A stretch of DNA of 64,000 nucleotides, taken from Klebsiella quasipneumoniae subsp. quasipneumoniae (GTDB taxonomy: Bacteria; Pseudomonadota; Gammaproteobacteria; Enterobacterales; Enterobacteriaceae). This document shows, in pieces, positions 48,711 to 56,618 of the stretch (position 1 is the stretch's first letter; every line of letters starts with the position of its first letter). The stretch spans positions 2,666,001 through 2,730,000 of the forward strand of contig NZ_CP084876.1 in assembly GCF_020525925.1 (NCBI RefSeq), in the 5' to 3' direction. Made by a program: the position numbers and the translations under genes. The notes beneath the pieces are model-generated. The model was not told the DNA's origin. It did not search any database and was given only the letters and a program-made list of their open reading frames with translations.

Positions 48711-49783
48711 TAGCGGTCTCCTCGACGCAGCAGCCCCATCACCCCGCGGGGTAAAAACAGGGTCACGATGATGAACATGAGGCCAAGAAACAGCTGCCAG
48801 TACTCCGGCATCGCCACGGTGAAAATGCTTTTCGCGCCATTGACCAGCCCGGCGCCAAGCACCGGGCCGATCAGGGTGCCGCGCCCGCCGAGCGCCACCC
48901 AGATGGCGGCCTCGATGGAGTTGGTCGGCGACATTTCGCTGGGGTTGATGATCCCCACCTGCGGGACGTATAACGCCCCCGCCAGGCCGCAGAGCACCGC
49001 CGACAGCGTCCACACCAGCAGCTTGAAGCCGCGCGGGTCGTACCCGCAGAACATCAGGCGGTTCTCGGCATCCCGCACCGCGGTGAGGATGCGGCCAAAC
49101 TTACTCTGCGCCAGCGCCGAGCCCAGCCACAGGGTCAGCAACAGCAGCAGGACCGTGGCCATAAACAGCGCCGCCCGGGTGCCGGTGGCGGTGACCGGAA
49201 AGCCCAGCAGCGTGGTAAATCCGGTGAAGCCGTTGTTACCGCCAAACCCGGTCTCGTTGCGAAAGAACAGCAGCATACCGGCATAGGTCAAGGCCTGGGT
49301 CATGATCGAGAAATAGACCCCTTTGATCTTCGAGCGGAAGGCGAACCAGCCGAAAACCAGCGCCAGCAGGCCGGGAACCAGCACCACCAGCGCCATCGCC
49401 CAGGCGAAATGCTGCGTGCCCCACCAGAACCAGGGCAGCTCGTTCCAGGAGAGAAAAGACATAAACGCCGGCAGACCGTCGCCCGCCGCCTGGCGCATCA
49501 GGTACATGCCCATGGCGTACCCGCCGAGGGCAAAGAAAATCCCGTGGCCAAGGGATAGCATACCCGCGTAGCCCCAGACCAGATCCAGCGCCACCGCCAC
49601 GATGGCGTAGCAGAGGATTTTACCGCTCAGGGTCAGCAGCCAGCTCGGCACCGCCAGCGGATGGGAGGCCGGCAGCAGCGCCAGGAATGGCATACTCAGC
49701 AGCCCCAGCACCAGCAGGATCCCCAGCCAGCGCAGAGGCCGCGGCGCGCGCTGCGCCAGCGTTAAGGTAATGGGTTGGCTCAT
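48710..49783 (-). CDS. urtC: Urea ABC transporter permease UrtC
   Basis: A 357-residue LivM-type permease with eight or more membrane helices, with LVWGYAGMLSLGHGIFFALGG and GVYFSIMTQALTYA typical of the family. The EAA-like cytoplasmic loop NRLMFCGYDPRGFKLLVW is present. Start overlaps the urtB stop by one base. Confidence 0.92.
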   Translation of the reverse strand: MSQPITLTLAQRAPRPLRWLGILLVLGLLSMPFLALLPASHPLAVPSWLLTLSGKILCYAIVAVALDLVWGYAGMLSLGHGIFFALGGYAMGMYLMRQAAGDGLPAFMSFLSWNELPWFWWGTQHFAWAMALVVLVPGLLALVFGWFAFRSKIKGVYFSIMTQALTYAGMLLFFRNETGFGGNNGFTGFTTLLGFPVTATGTRAALFMATVLLLLLTLWLGSALAQSKFGRILTAVRDAENRLMFCGYDPRGFKLLVWTLSAVLCGLAGALYVPQVGIINPSEMSPTNSIEAAIWVALGGRGTLIGPVLGAGLVNGAKSIFTVAMPEYWQLFLGLMFIIVTLFLPRGVMGLLRRGDR

Positions 49784-51357
49784 CAGTCAATCACCCTCCC
49801 TTTCAGCGCGAACAGGCCCTGCGGGCGTTTCTGAATAAACAGAATAATCATCACCAGGATCAGGATCTTGCCCAGCACCGCGCCCATCTGCGGTTCAAGA
49901 ATTTTGTTGAAAATGCCCAGCCCAAAGGCTGCCGCCACGCTGCCGGCCATCTGGCCGACGCCACCCAGGACCACCACCAGGAACGAGTCGATGATATAGC
50001 CCTGACCCAGCTCCGGGCCGACGTTGCCAAGCTGGGACAGCGCCACGCCGCCCAGCCCGGCAATACCGGAGCCGAGACCAAAGGCCAGCATATCCACCCG
50101 CCCGGTAGGCACGCCGCAGCAGGCGGCCATCGCCCGGTTCTGCGTCACGGCGCGGACGTTCATTCCGAGGCGGGTGCGGTTCAGGATGAGCCAGGTGAAG
50201 CACAGCACCAGCAGGACGAACGCCAGCACCGCCAGCCGGTTCCACGGCAGGATCAGGTTCGGCAGGACCTGCACGCCGCCGGAGAGCCAGGCGGGGTTCG
50301 CCACCTCCACGTTCTGCGCGCCGAACAGCATCCGCACCAGCTGAATAAGCATCAGGCTGATCCCCCAGGTGGCGAGCAGCGTTTCCAGCGGCCGACCATA
50401 CAGATGACGAATAATGGTGCGCTCGAGCGCCATGCCGATCCCGGCGGTGACCAGGAAGGCCACTGGCAGCGCGACCAGCGGATAAAAGGCCAGCCACTGC
50501 GGCGCGAGCTGCGCCAGGACCTGCTGTACCAGCCAGCAGCTGTAGGCGCCGATCATCAGCATCTCGCCATGGGCCATGTTAATCACCCCCAGCAGGCCGT
50601 AGGTGATCGCCAGCCCCAGCGCGGCCAGCAGCAGCACCGAGCCCAGCGACAGCCCCATAAAGGCCTGGCCCAGCAGATCGCCGAGCAGCAGACGATGTTT
50701 GATCTTTTGCAGGCTATCGCTGGCCGCCTCGCGCACCGCCGCATCCGGCTCATGCTGGGCATCGGTAAAGGGGATCAGCAGCGCCTGGGTTTCCGGGTCC
50801 GCGGAATGGCCGAGCAGCGTCACCGCGGCCAGCCGCGCGCTGGCCTCAGGCTGAGTCAACTGCAGGCGCGCCAGCGCCACCTCCAGCAGGCCCCGCACAT
50901 TATCATCGGTTTCCGCCTTCAGCCGCTGCTGCAGCAGAGCGGTCATGGCCGGGGTCGCTTCCCGCTGCAGGGTGCGCGCCGCGGACGCTCGCTCTGTGAC
51001 GTTGTCACTTAAAATAAGGTGGCTGGCCAGCGCGCCGGCAGCCAGATTGCGCAGGCGGTTGGTCAGACGGACCGGCCGGGTGTCGCCCTGCGGCGCGGCG
51101 GCGGCGCCCAGCGGTTGTAAGCCGCCCTGTCGGGTGCGGAAAGCATGTTTTCCGTCGTCCATCACCAGGCTCTCGCTGGTCAACGCCCGCAGCAACGGCA
51201 GGCGATCCGCCTGCGGCGCTGCCGCCCACTGGGTCAACAGCTGCGCCTGCTGGCTGCGACTGGCGGCAACGAAGTCGTCCGCCTCCGCGGCCTGCGCCCG
51301 CCATGGCAGCAAGCTCAGCAGCAGCGCCAACACACTCATGAGACGCAATGCGTTCAT
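49783..51357 (-). CDS. urtB: Urea ABC transporter permease UrtB
   Basis: A 524-residue LivH-type permease. Residues 1-22 form a signal-like sequence; residues 25-225 form an extra N-terminal domain with alpha-helical repeats (LARLQLTQPEASARLAAVTL), normal for UrtB but absent from amino-acid LivH. The transmembrane part starts near residue 235 (LGSVLLLAALGLAITYGLLG) with GVINMAHGEMLMIGAY. The periplasmic domain may contact UrtA. Confidence 0.92.
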   Translation of the reverse strand: MNALRLMSVLALLLSLLPWRAQAAEADDFVAASRSQQAQLLTQWAAAPQADRLPLLRALTSESLVMDDGKHAFRTRQGGLQPLGAAAAPQGDTRPVRLTNRLRNLAAGALASHLILSDNVTERASAARTLQREATPAMTALLQQRLKAETDDNVRGLLEVALARLQLTQPEASARLAAVTLLGHSADPETQALLIPFTDAQHEPDAAVREAASDSLQKIKHRLLLGDLLGQAFMGLSLGSVLLLAALGLAITYGLLGVINMAHGEMLMIGAYSCWLVQQVLAQLAPQWLAFYPLVALPVAFLVTAGIGMALERTIIRHLYGRPLETLLATWGISLMLIQLVRMLFGAQNVEVANPAWLSGGVQVLPNLILPWNRLAVLAFVLLVLCFTWLILNRTRLGMNVRAVTQNRAMAACCGVPTGRVDMLAFGLGSGIAGLGGVALSQLGNVGPELGQGYIIDSFLVVVLGGVGQMAGSVAAAFGLGIFNKILEPQMGAVLGKILILVMIILFIQKRPQGLFALKGRVID

Positions 51358-51418
51358 GTCGTTCTCCTCTGGTCAGCGGCCGACGGGCGCGACGCTCCCG
51401 CCCCGTCGGCCCTGGCGC

Positions 51419-52690
51419 TTACTGGCTGACGGTTTTCACCGGATGGTCAGGTTTCTTATCATTACCGGGGATCCACGGGCTCCACGGCTGCGCGCGGACG
51501 GGCTCATCGGTCTGCCAGACCACATTGAACTGGCCGTTGCCTTCGATTTCACCGATCATTACCGGCTTATGCAGATGGTGGTTGGTGGCATCCATCGTCA
51601 GGGTAAAACCGGACGGCGCTTTAAAGGTTTGCCCGGCCATGGCGTCGCGCACTTTGTCCACGTCGGTGGTGCCGGCTTTGGTCACCGCCTGCGCCCACAT
51701 ATGCAGACCCACCCAGGTCGCCTCCATCGGGTCGTTGGTCACCACCGTATCGGCATTCGGCAGCTTGTGCGCTTTGGCGTAAGCGCGATAGTCGGCGACA
51801 AAGGCTTTATTGGTCGGGTTATCCACCGACTCAAAGTAGTTCCATGCCGCGAGGTTGCCGACCAGCGGTTTGGTATCGATGCCGCGCAGCTCCTCTTCCC
51901 CCACCGAGAAGGCCACCACCGGCACGTCGGTCGCTTTCAGACCCTGGTTAGCCAGCTCTTTGTAGAAAGGCACGTTGGAATCGCCGTTGATGGTGGAGAC
52001 CACCGCCGTTTTGCCGCCGGCGGAGAATTTTTTGATATTGGCGACGATGGTCTGGTAATCGCTATAGCCGAACGGGGTGTAGACTTCTTCGATATCTTTG
52101 TCCTGGATCCCTTTGGCATGCAGGAAGGCGCGAAGGATCTTGTTGGTGGTGCGCGGATAGACGTAGTCGGTTCCCAGCAGGAAGAAGCGTTTGGCGCCGC
52201 CGCCGTCCTCGCTCAGCAGGTATTCCACCGCCGGGATGGCCTGCTGGTTAGGCGCCGCGCCGGTATAGAAGACATTGGGGGACATCTCTTCCCCTTCGTA
52301 CTGTACCGGGTAGAACAGCAGGCCGTTCAGCTCCTCAAACACCGGTAGCACCGATTTACGCGAGACCGAGGTCCAGCAGCCGAACACCACCGCCACCTTG
52401 TCCTGGGCCAGCAGCTGGCGCGCCTTCTCGGCGAACAGCGGCCAGTTGGAGGCCGGGTCGACCACTACCGGCTCCAGCTTCTTGCCCAGCACCCCGCCTT
52501 TGGCGTTGATGTCGTCGATGGCCATCAGGGCGACGTCCTTCAGCGGCGTTTCGGAAATCGCCATCGTCCCGGAGAGCGAATGCATAATCCCGACTTTAAT
52601 GGTGTCGGCGGCATAGGCCTGGAATGAGAGACCCATAGCCATTACAGAGGCGGAGAGTGCAAAAGCTTTTAATAACGTTCTTCGTTGCAT
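51419..52690 (-). CDS. urtA: Urea ABC transporter binding protein UrtA
   Basis: A 423-residue periplasmic binding protein with two-lobed Leu/Ile/Val-BP fold. The signal peptide MQRRTLLKAFALSASVMAMG ends at QAYA and resembles a twin-arginine leader (RRTLLK). Family blocks: VGIMHSLSGTMAISETPLKD and VFGCWTSVSRKSVLPV. First gene of the operon; 61 bp separate it from urtB. Urea specificity follows from the complete urtABCDE order; short-chain amides are also bound by relatives. Confidence 0.92.
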   Translation of the reverse strand: MQRRTLLKAFALSASVMAMGLSFQAYAADTIKVGIMHSLSGTMAISETPLKDVALMAIDDINAKGGVLGKKLEPVVVDPASNWPLFAEKARQLLAQDKVAVVFGCWTSVSRKSVLPVFEELNGLLFYPVQYEGEEMSPNVFYTGAAPNQQAIPAVEYLLSEDGGGAKRFFLLGTDYVYPRTTNKILRAFLHAKGIQDKDIEEVYTPFGYSDYQTIVANIKKFSAGGKTAVVSTINGDSNVPFYKELANQGLKATDVPVVAFSVGEEELRGIDTKPLVGNLAAWNYFESVDNPTNKAFVADYRAYAKAHKLPNADTVVTNDPMEATWVGLHMWAQAVTKAGTTDVDKVRDAMAGQTFKAPSGFTLTMDATNHHLHKPVMIGEIEGNGQFNVVWQTDEPVRAQPWSPWIPGNDKKPDHPVKTVSQ

Positions 52691-52746
52691 GATTCACTCC
52701 TGAGTAGCGCAAAAATAAAGAATTAACAGCTAACAAGAGGTGATAA

Positions 52747-52763
52747 GGCAAAAACGGTGCCAG
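52747..52763 (-). promoter_or_regulatory. Sigma-54 promoter of the urt operon
   Basis: The leftward strand reads CTGGCACCGTTTTTGCC, a near-perfect match to TGGCAC-N5-TTGCW, with GG and GC ten bases apart. Transcription would start near 52736, about 46 nt before urtA. Nitrogen regulation of urea uptake fits this promoter type. Confidence 0.8.
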
Positions 52764-52823
52764 GTTGTGAGAACAGCGGGACGCGGCGCAGGCGGAGGGC
52801 GGAGACGAAGGAGATGGCAGCGT

Positions 52824-52840
52824 TGCCTCATCACGGTGCA
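52824..52840. promoter_or_regulatory. NtrC-like site upstream of urt promoter
   Basis: TGCCTCATCACGGTGCA keeps the NtrC geometry TGCAC-N7-GTGCA with a perfect right half and three of five bases on the left. It is about 95 bp upstream of the predicted start point, a usual enhancer position. Confidence 0.5.
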
Positions 52841-52860
52841 ACGCTGCGCTAAGAAAGGCA

Positions 52861-53964
52861 TTACCAGACGTCGGCGGCGATGGCGGTCACCAGACGAACT
52901 TTTTGCCACTGCTGGTCTTCGCTGAGGGCGTTACCCTCTTCCGTGGAGGCGAAACCGCACTGCGGACTCAGGCAGATCTGCTCAAGCGGAACATACTGCG
53001 CCGCCTCGGCGAGACGCGCTTTGACCCCCTGAGGGTTCTCCAGCTCGCCGTTTTTGGTGGTGATCAACCCGAGGACCACCTGCTGATGGCCGGGACGAAT
53101 AAAGCGCAGCGGCGCGAAATCCCCGGAGCGGTCGTTGTCATATTCGAGGAAGAAGGCATCGACATTGACGCCGCCAAACAGCACCTCGGCCACCGGCTCG
53201 TAACCGCCCTCCGAGATCCAGGTTGAGCGGAAATTACCCCGGCAGACGTGGAGGCCCACCGTCAGATCGGCCGGTTTGCCCTCCAGTGCCTGGTTCAGCA
53301 CCCGGGCATAAATGCGCGCCAGCGCATCCGGATCGTCGCCGCGCTCGCGCACCTGCTGACGCTGGGCATCGGAGCACAGATAGGCCCAGACGGTATCGTC
53401 CAGCTGCAGATAGCGACAGCCGGCGTCATAAAAGGCGCGGATCGCGTCGCGCCAGGTGGTGGCCAGGTCGTCGAAGTAGTCGCTGAGATCCGGGTAAACG
53501 GCGGCATCAATATCTTTCCGACCGCCGCGGAAGTGCAGCACGCTCGGGCTGGGAATGGTCATCTTCGGCTGCGCGTCGCCGCTGATGCTTTTCAGATAGC
53601 GGAAATCCTCCAGCATCGGGTGGTCGCCGAACGCCAGCTTGCCGGTAACGCGCACGCCGTGGGCTTTGGTCTGCACGCCGTTGAACTGGATCCCCTGCTC
53701 GGCATCGTAACGCTCAACGCCCTGCAGGCCGTCGAAGAAATCGAAATGCCACCATGCGCGACGAAACTCACCGTCGGTGACCACGTGCAGGCCGCAGTCG
53801 CACTGCTGCTGGACCAGATGACGGATAGCGTTATTCTCAATTTCGCGCAGCTGACCGGCGTCGATCAGCCCCTCCGCCAGCTGCTGACGCGCCTGTTTGA
53901 TACTGTCCGGACGCAAAAAACTGCCGACGATGTCTGCGCGGAACGGGGCCTGTTGACGTTGCAT
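52861..53964 (-). CDS. Cobalamin-independent methionine synthase-like (MetE C-terminal type) protein
   Basis: A 367-residue protein corresponding to the catalytic C-terminal barrel of MetE, without the N-terminal half (full MetE about 750 residues). The zinc ligands of MetE are conserved: H239 and C241 in GLHVCRGNF, E274 in FLEYDND, and C336 in SPQCGFAS. Stand-alone members (YxjG/YxjH type) transfer methyl groups to homocysteine from donors other than polyglutamyl-folate, as shown for some. MetJ-box-like repeats and a hairpin precede it. ATG 53964 has AAGGAGACA upstream. It lies upstream of urt on the same strand but has separate control signals. Confidence 0.85.
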   Translation of the reverse strand: MQRQQAPFRADIVGSFLRPDSIKQARQQLAEGLIDAGQLREIENNAIRHLVQQQCDCGLHVVTDGEFRRAWWHFDFFDGLQGVERYDAEQGIQFNGVQTKAHGVRVTGKLAFGDHPMLEDFRYLKSISGDAQPKMTIPSPSVLHFRGGRKDIDAAVYPDLSDYFDDLATTWRDAIRAFYDAGCRYLQLDDTVWAYLCSDAQRQQVRERGDDPDALARIYARVLNQALEGKPADLTVGLHVCRGNFRSTWISEGGYEPVAEVLFGGVNVDAFFLEYDNDRSGDFAPLRFIRPGHQQVVLGLITTKNGELENPQGVKARLAEAAQYVPLEQICLSPQCGFASTEEGNALSEDQQWQKVRLVTAIAADVW

Positions 53965-53977
53965 GCTGTCTCCTTAG

Positions 53978-54002
53978 CGGTGGGCGCGTTAGTTGCCCAC
54001 CG
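53978..54002 (-). promoter_or_regulatory. Leader hairpin of the MetE-like gene
   Basis: CGGTGGGC and GCCCACCG form a perfect 8-bp stem with a 9-base loop, ending only a few bases before the AAGGAG ribosome-binding sequence. In RNA it could control access to that site; there is no evidence for a specific ligand. Confidence 0.4.
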
Positions 54003-54026
54003 TGATAGTTCATTATTTGAATTTTT

Positions 54027-54058
54027 AGACTTCTGGATGGCTATATGTCCAGATACTG
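54027..54058. promoter_or_regulatory. Tandem MetJ-box-like repeats
   Basis: Contiguous 8-mers AGACTTCT, GGATGGCT, ATATGTCC and AGATACTG match the MetJ box AGACGTCT at 7, 5, 5 and 3 positions. Known MetJ operators consist of two or more adjacent imperfect boxes, and this array is 63 bp before the MetE-like start. Inferred: repression by MetJ with S-adenosylmethionine. Confidence 0.5.
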
Positions 54059-54087
54059 GCATGCAGGTCGACGGGCCGCAAACGAGA

Positions 54088-54110
54088 ATATTTCATGGTA
54101 CATGAAATAT
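54088..54110. other. Perfect 10-bp inverted repeat
   Basis: ATATTTCATG-GTA-CATGAAATAT has two perfect 10-bp arms. It lies just after the rhodanese stop and upstream of the MetJ-like boxes. It may be an operator for an unidentified regulator or a 3'-end stem for the rhodanese mRNA; being AT-rich it would be a weak terminator. Confidence 0.5.
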
Positions 54111-54112
54111 AT

Positions 54113-54511
54113 TCACTTACCGGCGACAAACGCATAACCCTCATCTTCCCAGCCGGTGATCCCGCCAAGCATCATTTTCACCGGCCGCCCCAGTTCGGCC
54201 AGCTTCAGCGCGGCAACGTCGGCACCGTTGCAGTGCGGCCCGGCGCAATAGACCACAAACAGGGTCTCCGCCGGCCAGGCCGCCATTCTCTCGGCGCTGA
54301 TCTGGCTGTGCGGAAGATGCAGCGCGCCGGGCAGGTGACGCCTGTCGAAGGCCTCCTCGCTGCCGACCACATGCAGCAGGACAAAGTCGACCTCGCCGGC
54401 ACGCTGGGCGCTGTGCACATCGGCGCAGTCGGTCTCGAGATGCAGCTTATGGCGGAACCAGCGGATAGCCTCGGCGGAGGTGGCGGGGGTAAATTGGCTT
54501 ACTACACTCAT
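54113..54511 (-). CDS. Single-domain rhodanese-like protein
   Basis: A 132-residue sulfurtransferase-like protein. The active-site loop is VVYCAGPHCNGAD near residue 90, with a cysteine that can carry persulfide, and RRHLPGALHLPH is the second rhodanese signature. Divergent from ftrA, which probably regulates it; the same pair is common in Klebsiella and Pseudomonas relatives. Physiological acceptor unknown. Confidence 0.85.
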   Translation of the reverse strand: MSVVSQFTPATSAEAIRWFRHKLHLETDCADVHSAQRAGEVDFVLLHVVGSEEAFDRRHLPGALHLPHSQISAERMAAWPAETLFVVYCAGPHCNGADVAALKLAELGRPVKMMLGGITGWEDEGYAFVAGK

Positions 54512-54578
54512 GGCGTCTTCTCCTTGTCTGTGATAACACTACTTTACTGACGCCCATCACCCTTATCTGCCGGCAACC

Positions 54579-55676
54579 ATGACAGAAAACGCTAACATCC
54601 TGACAACCCCTTCGGTGACACTGTCACCTCACCGCGTGGTGGCCCTTGCCTACGATGGCCTCTGCACGTTTGAGTTTGGCGTGGCCGTCGAGATCTTCGG
54701 CCTCCCGCGCCCGGAAATGGGCGAGCGCTGGTACCAGTTCGCCGTCGCCGCCGTCGATGAAGGGCCTTTGAGAGCCACCGGCGGGGTCCGCCTGATGACC
54801 GACGGCGGCCCTGAGCTTCTCGCCCAGGCGCAGACCATCGTGGTCCCGGGCTGGCGCGGCATCGACGCCCCGGTCCCCGAAGCGCTGTGCGCCGCCCTGG
54901 CCGCCGCTCACGCCCGCGGATGCCGAATAATCTCCATCTGTTCCGGAGTGTTCGTTCTCGCCGCCGCCGGGCTGCTCAATGGCCGCCAGGCGACAACCCA
55001 CTGGCGCTACACCGCGGCGCTGCAGTCCCGTTTTCCGCAGATCCAGGTGGTGGAGGATGTCCTTTACGTGGGCGATGATTTGCTGATGACGTCCGCCGGC
55101 AGCGCGGCGGGGATCGACCTCTGTCTGCATCTGGTGCGCGAGGATTTCGGCAGCGAGGCAGCGAATGTGGTCGCTCGCCGCCTGGTGGTCTCTCCCCATC
55201 GCGATGGCGGTCAGGCGCAGCAGGTCCTGCGTCCGGTGGCCCGCAGCCGGGAGAGCCTGCGCCTTGGCCAGCTGTTTGATTATCTGCACCAGCATCTCGC
55301 CGCCAGCCACACCGTCTCCTCCCTCGCGCAGCGCGCCGGCATGGGGACGCGCACCTTTTTGCGCCGCTTTGAAGAGGCCACTGGTAAAACCCCCGCCCGC
55401 TGGCTGCTGGAGGAGCGTCTGCTGCGCGCCCGTCAGCACCTGACGGAGAGCACGATGGGCATCGACCAGATCGCTGAGCGCTGCGGATTTGCCAGCGCTG
55501 GCACCCTGCGCCACCATTTTCGCCTGCGCTTCGCGCTAAGCCCGCTGCAGTACCGTAAACAGTTTGCTACTTCTCCGATTGCAAAATCCTCGCAGCCACG
55601 GACAATAGACAACCACAGTAAACCGGTCGCCAGGATGGTCGATGATGAAGAAAGAGTGTCGGGTAGTGATCTATAA
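54579..55676 (+). CDS. ftrA: GlxA/FtrA-type AraC regulator with DJ-1-like domain
   Basis: A 365-residue regulator. Residues 18-200 form a DJ-1/PfpI-like domain (VVALAYDGLCTFEFGVAVEI start; SICSGVFVLAAAGLL around the nucleophile elbow). Residues 225-325 form two AraC HTHs (VSSLAQRAGMGTRTFLRRFE and IDQIAERCGFASAGTLRHHF). The C-terminal 40 residues past LQYRKQF are unusual, and their end overlaps a small gene in another frame. Divergent from the rhodanese gene across 67 bp. Ligand unknown. Confidence 0.82.
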   Translation: MTENANILTTPSVTLSPHRVVALAYDGLCTFEFGVAVEIFGLPRPEMGERWYQFAVAAVDEGPLRATGGVRLMTDGGPELLAQAQTIVVPGWRGIDAPVPEALCAALAAAHARGCRIISICSGVFVLAAAGLLNGRQATTHWRYTAALQSRFPQIQVVEDVLYVGDDLLMTSAGSAAGIDLCLHLVREDFGSEAANVVARRLVVSPHRDGGQAQQVLRPVARSRESLRLGQLFDYLHQHLAASHTVSSLAQRAGMGTRTFLRRFEEATGKTPARWLLEERLLRARQHLTESTMGIDQIAERCGFASAGTLRHHFRLRFALSPLQYRKQFATSPIAKSSQPRTIDNHSKPVARMVDDEERVSGSDL

Positions 55677-55860
55677 AGAGGGCCTGCTGGGCAGCCTGTT
55701 TTTTGGCGAAGCCAAAGCCGACCCTGACAAAATGAGCCAGTTTCTCAGCAGCTATACCCGCGAGGGCTGGGAGGTAAAAACCATGTCGGTGGAGCGCCGC
55801 CGTACAGCCCTGTTCTGGTCGCGGGAAGCGTATCTGTTTGTGCTTGAAAGGCCCCTCTGA
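55642..55860 (+). CDS. Small hypothetical protein overlapping ftrA
   Basis: A 72-residue basic and hydrophobic protein resembling small DUF4177-type proteins: KMSQFLSSYTREGWEVKTMSVERRR is followed by a C-terminal strand FWSREAYLFVLERPL. It starts 35 bp before the ftrA stop in another frame, with AGGA about nine bases upstream. Coupling to ftrA is likely. Function unknown. Confidence 0.6.
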   Translation: MMKKECRVVIYKEGLLGSLFFGEAKADPDKMSQFLSSYTREGWEVKTMSVERRRTALFWSREAYLFVLERPL

Positions 55861-55913
55861 CGGAGCCTGCGCCTGGTTTGCAGCTTAAGCCAGGCGTTGC
55901 CCGGCATCCGCGC

Positions 55914-56354
55914 TCAGGGCTGGCGGATATAGCCCTGCTCGTGCATTTTGCGCATGCCCTCCTCGCCAGCGCAGACCATCCCGGTGGTCAGCATGGCAAA
56001 ACCAAAACGCTGATAGAACGCGATTTTATCGGCCACCGCATAGATAAAAATTTTGCCAAAGGGCAGCAGCTGCTCCCGGACCGCCTGCATCAGCTGTTGT
56101 CCGTAACCCAGCCCCTGTCGGTCGGGGACGATCGCCACATCCGATAAGTAGCTGCTCCAGGTGCAGTCGCTGATGGCGCGCGCCACGGCAATCAGCTGAC
56201 CGTTCTCATAGCCGAACCAGCAGAAGGTGCTCTGGCGAAACGCCTGCTCCAGCTGCTGAACATCACGTTCATTCAGCCCGGCCTCGGCGACGATGGTCCG
56301 CACCCGCCGCCAGTCTACCCGCGCAATCGCCTCTTTGCCCTCAATCACCATCAT
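55914..56354 (-). CDS. GNAT-family N-acetyltransferase
   Basis: A 146-residue acetyltransferase (155 if ATG 56381 is used). The acetyl-CoA loop is VPDRQGLGYGQQLMQAVRE and the C-terminal AFYQRFGFAMLTTGM is a frequent GNAT ending. ATG 56354 has GGGAG eight bases upstream, whereas 56381 has none. Acceptor unknown. Confidence 0.8.
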   Translation of the reverse strand: MMVIEGKEAIARVDWRRVRTIVAEAGLNERDVQQLEQAFRQSTFCWFGYENGQLIAVARAISDCTWSSYLSDVAIVPDRQGLGYGQQLMQAVREQLLPFGKIFIYAVADKIAFYQRFGFAMLTTGMVCAGEEGMRKMHEQGYIRQP

Positions 56355-56465
56355 GACCTTGTCTCCCGCCGTGTTCGGCATCTATCCCGGAAGAAAGATG
56401 TAGCATGCCGCCGCCGGGGATGCCAGGCGAAAAAACCAACGAAAGAACGCGGAAAATGGGAGTGA

Positions 56466-56610
56466 GGCAAAAAAAAACCGCCATGTGACTGGCGGTAAAT
56501 CAATGCTTGCATGGATAGATTGTATTTTGCATTTTTCGCAGGCAGAGGATCCTGACCTCTCTACGTTTGATCCCGAGGTTAGCATGGTCAACCTCAATAA
56601 ATCCTCAACG
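56466..56610 (-). ncRNA. Structured 3' region of lacI with strong terminator; candidate small RNA
   Basis: Downstream of the lacI stop, leftward RNA can form a hairpin GAGGTT...AACCTC, then AGAGG...CCTCT, and finally the terminator ACCGCC-AGTCACAT-GGCGGT followed by nine U's. Three consecutive stems plus a textbook terminator suggest a stable RNA fragment of about 130 nt, made either by processing of lacI mRNA or from its own promoter. No good promoter was found upstream, favouring processing. The 71-codon open frame here has no ribosome-binding site and probably is not coding. The terminator itself is certain; the small-RNA idea is inferred. Confidence 0.5.
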
Positions 56611-56618
56611 GCATGCGG

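Noticed and set aside
47913-49013. Longer UrtD starting at 49013
   Set aside because: The extra 101 codons lie within urtC in another frame; the TAATG junction at 48710 gives the proper start.
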